Below are positions 38,596 to 50,000 of a DNA stretch of 64,000 bases, in pieces. The notes under the pieces are model-generated. The model did not search any database and was not told the origin of the DNA. It saw nothing but the letters and a program-made list of their open reading frames with translations. Both the position numbers and the translations under genes were made by a program. Position 1 is the stretch's first letter, and every line of letters begins with the position of its first letter. This DNA is from Oxyruncus cristatus (lineage: Eukaryota > Chordata > Aves > Passeriformes > Cotingidae), in NCBI GenBank assembly GCA_013399855.1, contig VXAY01004719.1:470953-534952 (forward strand), in the 5' to 3' direction.

Positions 38596-41339
38596 TCTGC
38601 TCTCACTCAAACCTCCTCTATTTAATATAATGTGCAGAAGTACTAAATCAGCACTGATCTCAGATGCTGGGACACAGATGGGAAAAGCAGGGAGAGGCAG
38701 GACCTGCTTTACTGCTGAAAGAGCACTTCACTTGGGTCACAACAGGAAGGAAATTGTCTGGGACCCACTGGATGCACTGGTTGGAAAGCATGTCGTAGAG
38801 AAGGTGCTGGTGGACATGAAAATTTGTGTGTGAAAATAAGCTTGAACCAAAGAAGTGCGTATTTAGTCATTAGTCTTAACACTAGAAGTACTCAGCTGTT
38901 GTGCACCCCTGGGTGATTTATCTGTTTCAAGGATGAACTGCACTTGATTGCATACAAAGCTCAGTTTTACTGGTTTAGATGCACAACACCACCTACAAAT
39001 GTAGCTCTTCTAGGATCTGGCAGATATACATCTGCTTTTCTGTAGAGCTGGGCTGATAAACCATGTTGCACTGAGGTTAACTGTGTGAAAAATGAGATTG
39101 GGCATCTTGGTACCACACTGTAGAGAGCATGCTCAGTCGTGCTCCTAAATACCAGCGCATTGCATGCACCTGCCGCTCCTGTTCTCCCCACCTCCTATGA
39201 GATCAGAGACTTTTCAGCTGTGAAAACCAGGCCAAATGTACTTCAGTTTAGATTTCTCACGGAACTTGGCATTTCCAGAGACATCAGCTGCACCATCCAA
39301 AAGTTAGTCACCAGAAGGATGTATGAACATGTAAATAAATTTACTGTATGCACACATACCCCTTTCCATGGAAGCACAGGGTGATTTTGGATTTCTCCAT
39401 GGTTCACTCAAGGCAACGAACTGAAACTAAAGAATGACAAATTTACATCAAATAATAACAGAAAAAAGTGCTGGATTATGCACTATCTTGCATGAGAAAT
39501 AGCCTACATCTCTTATATTCTAGAAAGACTGGATTAAATAATCAAACTTCGGCATAGGGAATAATTTTTCATAGCTGAGACAGGCGCAGAGATAAACTTA
39601 CTGGTCTTTATTCCTGAATGATGATTAATCTGAGAATGATTAATGCATTTATTTCCCACAGAATACATAAAGAAGTGCCTTTTTTATCAGTCACAACGTA
39701 ACTGAGCTTATTAAATGCTTTATTGAATTTTGCTAGAGATTAACTACTGGATGGCCATTTTCTGATTGGCCTGAAAGTGTCGCTGTAGCCGCTGCCTTTG
39801 CAATACCTGTCTGAGCCAAAGCAAATTTATAAGCTGGATCTATAGCACAACCTGCTCCACATAGTTTTTATACTGATTTTAACTATTTTGACTCAAGGTG
39901 TGGCTTACCCTGAGGGAGTTAAATGATACTACCCCAGGGAGATGCTTAAACTGCATTTCTACCGGAACTTGTGGCTACCATAAAGAGGATGGTCTATATT
40001 AGCCACAGTCCCACCCAAACCAAGCAAGGGGCTGAGATGTGTCAAAGCAGTACGTAAATTGTTACTGACCTGAAACCAAATTTTCTCTGCCTTTTTTTTC
40101 AGCAGAGGGACCCAAACTTGGTTGTTTTACCCTGTTGAGTGGGACAATAGCATTAACATGAACATTAACAGATATCCCTGGGCACAGGAAGGGAACTTGT
40201 TAAAATATGGATGTTTGCACTTCGACTAGTCAGGCAACATCCTCAGCCACCACCTGCATCTCTCTGTTTATCTGACTCTTTTTTTTTTTTCTAACGGGAA
40301 ACCCTTCCTCAAAGGGACACCAAGACTTAGGTTATTACATTGCAGAAAGAAGATGTGATGAGTGCTTCTTACCAGCTATTCTTTCTTTCCTTTGGGTCTT
40401 CTCTGCATATGAGTATTCTAGATATTGCTTCAGAGGTACCTCAATAAACAGTAAAGGGGAGCCTATAAGTCTAAATAAGGGATTCTGGATCTCCCTGCTG
40501 GGACAAGGTGCATTATTTTTAAGTCTTGAGCTTAATGCAAACAACAGATTTGGAAGATTTGAATGCTGTTTGTTGAGTTTGTCCTTACAACTGTCTATAA
40601 GACAGGGAAATACTATCCTTATTTTACAAGTTGGTTTTTCTTCTCTAATTACACCATTGTCAGCTCAGAAAACTATTTATCTGCTATTCACCTATGGATA
40701 TTCCTCTTCACTCCACCTGAATTCTGCTTGAACTTCTTCCCCCTGAAATTCAGTATTGGTAAGGCTGACATCATGAGCTAGTTTATCATACTTGTGACTG
40801 AAACCAAGTTTCCTACACGTTTTGGTTAGATAAACAGCCTAAATTTGAGGGAGTAACATTTCCTACAAACATTCCGGTTTTATTTCTGAATGGCAGCTTT
40901 AACTAAGAACAGGCAACTATTCCAACAAGCTGTGCCAGGTCAGGTGAGGTACGAGAAACAGGTGACCTCATTTCTTTCCCACCTGCTGGTAGTATCAGCA
41001 CAATGGCTCATTATTCCTCTGCTTATTTATGGGCTTTTGTATATTCACCCTTCCAGCATCCGACCATATTAGTACTGAATATCTATTTGTTCCTCCTCCT
41101 CTTTTCTAAAACGGAGAAAACAGGCCTGTAAAAAGCATGGGCATTAGGAGTCTCCCTTTTATCTGGCAGATGGGTAATGCTGAGTTTCAAACCTATGGCT
41201 TTGTGCAGATCTTTGTAACCTAAACTGGAATGAGACAATGTGGTCTAAGCACGGCTACATGAGGTTGGGCAAACGTATCTCCCCTTCTCACTTCTTGGGA
41301 AAGGTCTCCACGGTGGTTTAAGCAGACATGAGGGGCTTG
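38596..41339. other. Gene-free stretch with conserved-looking non-coding sequence
   Basis: No exon or repeat family recognised. The part at about 39,590-39,870 is rich in ATTAAT-type motifs and has a mixed-composition core that resembles vertebrate conserved non-coding elements. There is a T-run at 40,280. Open frames are all short. Confidence 0.4.
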
Positions 41340-41596
41340 CCCCCCCTCGGGAGGACGCTGAGCTCCAGCCCTACACTTCGAGGGCATCAGTAACCCCAGG
41401 CCCTTCCTCACGCTTCCCTCGGGCGGGCGCGAGAGAGGGCAGGGCTGCCTGGGAAGGCAGGAACCATGGAACCATGGACAGGACGCGTGCGGGACCGCTC
41501 GGCAGGCTGAAGCCCCGCGCTGAGGGCGCTGCGGGCGGGCTCTGCCGCCCCCTGCCGGGCGCTCCGCGCCCGCGCCGCCTCACGCGCTCCCCGCCC
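41340..41596. promoter_or_regulatory. Orphan GC-rich / CpG island beside the gap
   Basis: From about 41,340 to the gap the sequence turns strongly GC- and CpG-rich (for example GCTCCGCGCCCGCGCCGCCT at 41,561-41,580), unlike the surrounding AT-rich desert. On the minus strand about 41,542-41,560 reads CCCGGCAGGGGGCGGCAGA, similar to a CTCF core. This could be a promoter or insulator of an unannotated transcript, or a GC-rich unit placed next to the CR1. No splice-supported exon is visible. Its full extent is hidden by the gap. Confidence 0.5.
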
Positions 41597-41732
41597 NNNN
41601 NNNNNNNNNNNNNNNNNNNNNNNNNNNNNNNNNNNNNNNNNNNNNNNNNNNNNNNNNNNNNNNNNNNNNNNNNNNNNNNNNNNNNNNNNNNNNNNNNNNN
41701 NNNNNNNNNNNNNNNNNNNNNNNNNNNNNNNN
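41597..41732. other. Assembly gap (136 Ns)
   Basis: A run of unknown bases inside a very GC-rich stretch, where sequencing often fails. The open frames crossing it are not meaningful. The true gap length may differ. Confidence 0.99.
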
Positions 41733-42005
41733 CCCCCCGCCTCCCACCCCCGAGCCTCCTCTTCTCGGGGCTGAACACCCCCAGCTCCCTCAGCTGCTCC
41801 TGCTAAGACTTGTGGTCCAGAGCCTTCACTAGCTCTGTTGCCCTTCTCTGGACACACTCCAGCACCCCCAATGTCTTTATTATAGAGAGGGGCCCAGAAC
41901 TTAACACTGGATTCAAGGTACAGCCTCAACGGCACCCAGTACAGTGGGACAATCACTGCCCAAAATCTACTCATTTCTGGCAAATGCAATGATGCCATAA
42001 GCACC
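41733..42005 (-). mobile_element. CR1 LINE internal fragment next to the assembly gap
   Basis: Read on the minus strand it encodes a decayed CR1 ORF2 C-terminal stretch (AVIVPLYWVPLRLYLES, then KFWAPLYNKDIGG), followed by the block ending CCCGAGAAGAGGAGGCTCGG. It stops at the gap, so the CR1 3' UTR is either hidden in the gap or missing. The usual CR1 continuation is not found on the other side of the gap. Confidence 0.85.
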
Positions 42006-44769
42006 TGAGAGCAGCACAAGCTGTTTTTTACAGTGGCACAGGTCATTGCACAGCCTCTGATTCTTCTGTAACTATCTGTAGCATAAACCTAAGGCAGAAC
42101 TGTAGTCTCCAGCATCCCACCCAACATGAGTTCATCTGTGTATTCACTAACCATGTGTGGCTATGTAATACCAACACAAGTACCATCAAGATCTTAATTC
42201 CTATAGCCACTCTGGGGAAATGCCCATCTTTGAAAAAGCAGAGACCAATATTTTCTATCAAAATAAAAGCTGTCCTCCTAAAATGGAAGGTCTGAAAGGT
42301 TGTACAACTAAAGAAAATACTGTGAAGAACCTAGAGAGCAGTATTTGCAGAATGTATATGCTATTGGAATTGAAAGCATTTGCCACTATTTAATGACCTA
42401 TAAACAAGGATGTCTGCATGAGGATTCCTCCATAAATGTTTCCCCTTTCTCAACCTCAAAACTCCGATTTTGGGAAGTCCATGTACAGACATGACATGGG
42501 GCCAGATCCCACAGCCATGCACTCAGAACCACACACACCCCAAAGCAAATGGACACAATGTGAAATAAAAAGTGACTGTTCTGTGATGGCTTAAAACTGT
42601 CTCATCTAAGGCTACCATGGTCATCTCTCTCTTTTCCTTCCCTCCCCTCCCAAAAGCTGTCATCAGTCCCCCAGCCTAATCTGAGGAATCCAATTTCAGT
42701 TTAGCTTAGAGACGGCCCTTGAACAGCTTTTGAGCATAGTGCATATTATACTACTACCTCATCCCCTGCCTTCCAACAACAGACTGAAGATATTTCATCC
42801 AGCCTATTAAATTGGGTAACTGTAGAAAAAGCAGCATCATTCTATGACATACAGCAATTGTGTTTTTAGCATTAATTACCTGTTGTTATTTGTTGGTGGT
42901 TTTAGTGTTGGGGTTTTTTTTCCTCCAGTAGCTATGTTTTTCTTGCTATTTAGATTGCACTGGGAGCTATCCAGTAGTTTGTCAAAAGTGAACACTATAC
43001 CCTCCTCAAAGCCACACAAAAAACTTAAGGAAAATCTCTATGATGTTCTGATAATGCTTTTGTGCAATTTGGTTTTATGCTTTTTTATGTGGATGGTTTA
43101 TTGAGCTCACACTAATCCCATGGACATCAGACCTTCTTCAGCTACAATTTACCTGCAACTACAGATAAAGCCTTGCACAATGCTCCATTTATGAGCTTTC
43201 TGATTAGGTTAATACTTTTCATAAATAAAATCAAAAACACTGGCATACTTTCTTTTCTCAAGATCCCAGTGCATTTTATTGCACAGATCCATTAGATCAC
43301 CTAAGTTAATTGACCTGTACAGAGTGGGTCTTGTCAAAAACAGAACAGAAAGCCTCTTGGAAAATTAATTACCCTTTTTCTGGGAAAGCAGTAAATGGAA
43401 ATCCTATTTTAAATAGATATCTAGTTCAGTTTCATTTTCAAAGATGAATTCCTCCTTTTACTGCTATAAATGCCTAAAATGCTTTGATTATCAACTCCTT
43501 AAATCTAGCACATTCTTTCTCAAATATTAAAATGTATCTCACTGCTGCTAAGCAATGCTGAGAATTGATAGGGGAATTCTGCACTCATTTACCTCCATAA
43601 GAAGAAGTCCATGTTGCTGCCAGTGCCTCTGTTACTAATTATTCCTGGTGTTTTGCCTCATTCAAGATCTCAGTTGACTATGTGAACCATTTGGTATTGC
43701 AGGATGGCTTTTGTTCCTATGGAGCCTGTGAGCCTTCCTGTCTTTGGCCATCAGCTGATCAGGTGTAAAGGGGATCAAAGACACCAGCAAGTCTCGAGGT
43801 GGCATGAGGTACCTGTCATGGAGCCATAAAAGTAGGAGTTTTCCACAGGGTATGAGATAGGAGTTAGGAGTGACATTTACACAGATACACAGACAACCAT
43901 GAAGTTGGTCTCTATTATCTCAATATACATCAGCTTCATTCCCTGAAATATTGGTCTGCTGTGACTGGTTCACCACTGCAGAAGTACCGAAATAGCAGGA
44001 AGCCTTGGCCGAGAGCATGGTCACCAAACCACCTCACAACGCCAGCATCAGTAGTGCTCTATAGAGCACAATTCCATTCAGCACAGTAAGATTTGTAACC
44101 AGGGCTTAAATTCCATAAAGTCAGAGCAAGTCTTTTGTATGCTCCCATATGTCATTAACTTTCATAAAAAGGAATCAAAATATTAAGAAAAGGAAAGAAA
44201 AAATAATTTAAATAAATAATAGAAAGTGGATAGGTTAAAAAATAGGCAAAAGAGGATGTAACAAACATTGTATGCCTGAAGCACAGGATTTACTTGTGGT
44301 ATTCAAATAGAGAAAAAAATCTCACTGATTTCATTGAGAGCAGAATCATACAAGCTTGATGCTTGTGAGATTGCAAAAAAAAAAAAAAAGGATATCTATG
44401 TTTTCCATCTTAAATAACCCCTCCGTACTGAAAATTCACTAGTACGCATCTGCCAGGACTTCATCCAGCTTCAAGGACTTTAATGGTCATAACAAAACTG
44501 AGTAACTTCTCTCTTTACAGCTAAGTTAAGTCTTTAGTCTCATTTATGAATATTAAGATCTCTGCTTTCAAAGTAGGTCACTAATTTTCTTTGAGGAGTC
44601 TGTGAAATATTTTAGGCTTGAAAGGTAACCAAGAAAAGCAAGGGTATGGACATCAGACTTCCATCCACCATAGAAATTTACTAATTTGAAAATAGTCTAG
44701 GATGCCTTCACATCAGAACAGTTCAAAAGCACTGCAGACATAATCACAGGAAAACAAAACAAACCAAAC
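42006..44769. other. Gene-free stretch
   Basis: About 2.8 kb of AT-rich sequence without recognised gene or repeat family. It has a poly-A run at 44,374-44,388. The stretch around 43,200-43,560 contains several TTAATT-type motifs but nothing decisive. Confidence 0.4.
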
Positions 44770-45090
44770 CAAAACTGGAACAAGAGGGCATGGGCTTAAG
44801 ATTAGGACAAGACGGCACAGGCTTAAGCTCTGCCAGGGGAGGTTTAGGTTGGATATTAGAAAGAAGTTCTTTACAGAGAGAGTGATCAGGCATTGGAATG
44901 GCCTGCCCAGAGAGGTGGTGGATTCACCGTTCCTGGAGATTTTTAAGATGAGGCTGGATGTGGCACTGAGTGCCATGATCTAGTAATCACAGTGGGGTTG
45001 GATCAAGGGTTGGACTCGATGATCTCGGAGGTCTCTTTCAACCCAGTTAATTCTATGATTCTATGATTCTATGATTCTATGATTCTATGA
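44770..45090 (+). mobile_element. CR1 LINE 3' end with intact octamer tail
   Basis: A plus-strand CR1 3' UTR. GATATTAGAAAGAAGTTCTT and GGCCTGCCCAGAGAGGTGGT are followed by GGTTGGACTCGATGATCTCG. The tail at about 45,048-45,090 has about five perfect ATTCTATG units, the CR1-specific 3' terminal repeat. The well-kept tail and consensus-like sequence suggest a younger insertion than the others here. Start is approximate. Confidence 0.93.
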
Positions 45091-46235
45091 ACAAGAGGCA
45101 TCTGTCCTAACAGGTCAGCTTTATAAAGAAGACAGAGTAGTAGGATATACCCAAACAGGTTCTACCACTGGATTTCACCAAATTCATTGCTGAATATTGG
45201 ATCCTTCAGTGTCAGATTAGTACCCCCTCAGGTAATTGAGGATGACTCTTGTCTCTTCTCTGTTCAGCCATTTATACAGCAGAGGCCAACACATTGCTAA
45301 CACAGAATTTCTAGTCACTTACACTATGTACAGTTCAATGCTAAGGCTGCCTCCCAATATCCCCTCCCTTCTGTGAATGTTCAGACAGCAAAGCTACACA
45401 CTCAGCTTGTTGGGTTTTGAGGTTTTCAAGGGATTCTTGTTTCAAATTACATCTTTACTCTGAAGGAGACTGAGCACATGCAGGTCAGAGCAACCCAGAT
45501 CCTAATGCTGGAGACACTAAGCACAGTGTGTGAGACTGCTCACAAGGAGGAAGGAACTGCATCCACCAAATCCTGCAGCCTTCTCAGACAAAACCTTATC
45601 CTCTTTCAGAGAGCCTAGCTCTTTGCTTCCCTGGAACTAAAAGGTAGCATTTTCTCCAAATACCAGTAGGAAAAAAAAAAAAAGGCTAAGTAAAACTGAA
45701 CATTTATGATTTTGACAAAAAGAATACAACTGTTGAATTTTAAGCTGTTCAGATGGGCAGCCAAATGAAAATATGACTTTTTCAAGTAGTCCTACCTAGG
45801 TGTCAAGTAGCTGTGAATCTGTTCAAAGGTTTCAGTATTGACACAAAACCACTTGTGGCTAATGTATTCAGTAAGTTGTGTGGCAGTATATTTTTAAGAA
45901 CTGTCAACAGACTGCAAATGAAAAAGGTTGCCTCTTTTCATCCAGATAATGCCAGTCCTCCTAAAGGTCCAAGAAACTTGCCCTTCCCTTCAACCTTGCC
46001 TCTTTCAAATGTGGAGTTCTTAGTAGCTGGTAACAGTTAATTTTATTATTACCATACATTGTTACATTTCAAATATTACCATACCCTGCATAAAGAGGTG
46101 GTGCCCTATCGTCTCCCTCCCCAGCAAATAGCTCCCATTATCTAGTGCAGTAATTTACCTTCATTATGAAATGATTTTCAAGAATGATGTGAAAACTTCA
46201 GTAAACTAGATGGAAGACAAAGGCTGGGGCAAGAA
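45091..46235. other. Intergenic, between two CR1 copies
   Basis: No gene or further repeat recognised in about 1.1 kb. One poly-A run near 45,670. The 75-codon open frame at 45,813-46,040 has no recognisable features. Confidence 0.4.
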
Positions 46236-47030
46236 GTGGTCCCTTACTAAACTCATACGGTTCAACAAGGCCAAGTGCAAGGTCCTGCATCTCAGCTGGG
46301 GCAATCCCTAGTAGCAACACAGACTGGAGGATGGATGGATTGAGAGCAGCCTAGTGGAAAAGGACTTGGAGCAGCTAGTGGATGAAAAATTGGACATGAC
46401 TTGGCAATGTGCATTCACAGCCCAGAAAGGCAACTGTATACTGGGCTGTATCAAAAGGAGTGTGGCCAGCAGGTTGAGGAGGAGGAGATTCTGCCCCTCT
46501 GCTCTGCTCTCGTGAGACCCCACCTGGAGTATTGCATCCACCTCGGGGGTCCCCAGCACAGGAAAGACATGGACCCCTTTGAACGTGTCCAGAAGAGGGA
46601 CACAAAAATGGTCAGAGAGCTGGAGCACCTCTCCCATGAAGAATGGCTGAGAAAATGGAGGTTGACCAGCCTGGAAAAGAGAAAGCTCTGAGGAGACCTT
46701 ATAGCAGCCTTCTAGTACCTAAAGGGGGCTACGAGAGAGCTGGAGAGGGACTTTTTACCAGGGGCATGCAGTGACAGGACAAGGTGGAATGGCTTTAAAC
46801 TGAAAGAGGACAGGTTTAGATTTGATATTAGGAAGAAATTCTTTAATGGGAGGGTGGTGAGGCACTGGCATAGGTTGCCCCATCGCTGTATTCAAGGCTA
46901 GGTTGGATGGGGGTCTGAGCAACCTGATCAGTTGAAAAATGTCCCTGTCCATGGCAAGGGAGTTGGACTACATGATCTTTAAAGGTCACTTCTGACCTCA
47001 ACCATGCTATCATTCTGTGATACTATGAAA
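46236..47030 (+). mobile_element. CR1 LINE, 5'-truncated, with recognisable ORF2 C-terminus
   Basis: The plus-strand copy begins in ORF2 (GTTCAACAAGGCCAAGTGCA). At 46,401-46,691 it still encodes the C-terminal reverse-transcriptase region, including [11 protein letters not shown] and ELEHLSHEEWLRKW, both typical of CR1 ORF2. The 3' UTR follows, ending with TTGGACTACATGATCTTTAA and a decayed octamer tail (ATTCTGTGATACTATG). The open frame of 96 codons is LINE remnant, not a host gene. The copy is not able to move because most of ORF2 and all of ORF1 are missing. Confidence 0.92.
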
Positions 47031-50000
47031 TGCTACCAGTAGCCAAAGCTCCAACGTAATTCACATACTCTACATGTTAAATGTTCTGAAAATAACACAA
47101 CCTGGAGTGCTCCTTCACAAAGGTTTCTTCCCTGTATAGTGGTGTTGCTTTGTAGTACTGCAATCCCTACAAGTCTGCCTTTCTCAGTGAACCCATACAT
47201 GCATCAATCTAGTGTAACTAAGAAGACAACCAGGCTGCAAGACACATATTCTAAATAAGTATCAGCTGTTTCTTACCCATTTTCATTTGCACATGTTCCC
47301 CAGCCCCCACAAGATGAAATTCATCGCAAGTCTGACTGCTGTTTGATGCTGTGAAATGGAAAGCTGATCTGGCTTGGCTTTTGGCCATTTCCATAGATAT
47401 TATTAATGAGAGTTTGGATCTACTTAAATTCTGTTTCCAGCAGACTCCAGAGCCAGGATAAACTCTGTACTTTTGTGCACACAATGAAGCTCAATGACAA
47501 GTCTGTGCTTGAAAACAGCTTCAAACACAAACTCATCTGGCAACCTGGGCACACCCAGTATTTTATTCTTCCAGCTTTTGCCACTCACCGCCCACTGCGG
47601 ATTCACAAATTGGTGTCTAATTGACAAATAACTAAGTAGACACATGGACTCTCTTTTCTGTGTTGTGAAAGAAACTGTCTTTCTCATAACTGGTTGACCT
47701 ACATCTTACAGGCACTTTAGATTTTATCTGGTCTAAAGGATTTTGTCAGGTGAAGTCCTGCTAGGACAGGTTTCTGCTGGTGGTTTTGAAAAGCTGCCCA
47801 GAAAGGTACCTGGAAGCAGCCACGGAGAATGGTAGCAGATATTGCAGTGATATCGAAACAAGACTCACACCATTTAACACACTGAGTGAAAATATACACT
47901 AGGGCAGTTTAGTCTGAAACTTTATTTCTTAAATTCTTGAGCTGAGTTTGTTCCAGATCAGCGGTGAAACAGTTCTGTAATCTGTAGTGTCTGAAATAGG
48001 TTCTGTGTGCTAGGATTTCGTTTTGCTGGTATAAGCTGCACGCACAGTAGGAATTTTTTTTCAGTAACAATTCAGCAAAATTTTTCAGCTACAAACCTGA
48101 CCTGAAAACCAGCTGGTTTTAATATCTTGGAAAAGTAATGTAACGTCATGCAATGATATTAGAAACAGCTGACATTCTCATTCATGCAGTAAAAGAAAAA
48201 TAATATTATGTGGTGCTATGTACAGTAATATTTAACATGATCTCTTAATACTATTAAATTAAAACTTTGACATTCCTTATCATTCTTTTTCCTTTAACAA
48301 AAAGCCACTAATTTGTTAGCAAAAGTTCTATGGTTTCATGGAAATGTTTTTGTTTCAACAGAGAACTCTTTTGAAAGAAAATAATACATATGGAAAATCC
48401 CTCTGACCTGCTCAAATTAGCAACAAAATGGTATTGATATTTCAGCGTGGATGATATACATATTTAGAGAATGAAAGCAGAAGGTTCCTGATGCTAAATA
48501 TTTAATTAATAGGGTTAAACAAGAGTAAATACTGAGGCAACAATTATAAACTATGTCTTGGAAGAAGCAGTTAAACAATAAAGGTTCAGGCACTGCATTT
48601 CTTAACGCAAGTGTGGCTGCTGCAAAAGCTGTTTGCTGTATACCACTACATCCTTTTTTCCATAGCACATAAACCAGGTTTGCAGTATGCTACCTGATGG
48701 CAGTGTGCTCCCCAGATTTACTTTAGTATCTGAGCCCTGAGAAGACAGTTACATCTGTGAAGTATTGCAAAATTTTGGCTCCTCCTGAGAGCCGTGGACT
48801 AAGAAGCTCAAGAAATGTGCAGGGCCAGATCTCTCCAGTGTCCCTTCCAAATGTCAGGGATTTGAAAAATATTGTGCAGTTCATCCTGAAGGCTGGAGCT
48901 TCAGTAACAGATATGCAGCACCTGAGAGGTATCCCTACCAAGATTTTCTCATTCATTTAATTTAATCTGTGTCCTCAGAGAACATGGTTACACAGACATT
49001 GTTTTGAATGGCAATAATGCCTTATGGAGCTCCCATTCCCCTTGCAAATTCTCACGCCTGTGTTATCCCTTTACTGTGCCAAATCAAGTGTGTGTGTGCA
49101 GCTGCATGGTAAACTGATCTGGCTGGAAAACAACCTATTTTTTTTCTGAATGATCCCAAGGTGTCCCCGTTCCACCACTTGGTTCACAACCAAGCCATGC
49201 AAGCTGCTGCAAGGGTAGTTTGGGGAGGCAATGGGAACAAGAAGTCATGAACAGAGGGGTATGAACCAAGCTGGTAAAACAGCTTAGGCAGTGCTACCAC
49301 CAAGTGTGAAACTAGGCTCTGACACTGTATGTGTTGCAGGGAAAGGAAGGGAGAGTGCAAACATGCACTGGCTTACAAACTCTTGGCACAGACTCTACCA
49401 TGTGCAGGACACTTTATGGCCAAACCCTAAATCCCTTACATTGCTGTTACAGAAGTCCTTGGGCCACACAAAGAAAACTGGGAGGAAATCAGACCTGTAA
49501 CTAAACTCAGTGAAGTTAGGTCACCACATAAGTGATTTCAGGAAGGGAAGTACCTCATATGTGCCTTGCAGTTCGCTTCAACTGTGCAGGACAAGCCAGG
49601 TCAGCCTCATTTCTAGCTTCATAATTAGTAAAAGGTTTTAAAAAAAGTATACATTCTTTAAAGGTTATTTAGATGCCTACAGTGCAGGTTTCTGATCTCT
49701 TCTGGCTGTTTCATCTTAGGAGGAACTGAATTGCATCCTAAGTGCGCACGAATGCCATCCTGGCTGAGGCTGACTGCTCAGAAGTGGGAATGGAGGTGTT
49801 GGGTAAAACCTGTGGCTCCTCATCTGGGAGATGGGGTCAATGTGCACAGTCCCCATCTCAGTGCCATTGGATGGGTAACAGTTGCTGATATGACAGGATG
49901 CAAGTGGGAAAAGTGTGAGTGAACAGGCTCCCCCAAAACACCTGCAACAGCATTTGCCCCAAAGTGGGTCATGCAAAAGAGCAAAATAACAGTAATGAAG

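Noticed and set aside
38507..38833. Lys/Glu-repeat protein frame
   Set aside because: Artefact of the GAAGGA array with no splice or promoter context.
41371..42046. Frames of 110-212 codons crossing the gap
   Set aside because: Much of the length is unknown bases, and the rest is CR1 or GC-rich non-coding sequence.
46401..46691. 96-codon frame as a host gene
   Set aside because: It is the C-terminal remnant of CR1 ORF2.
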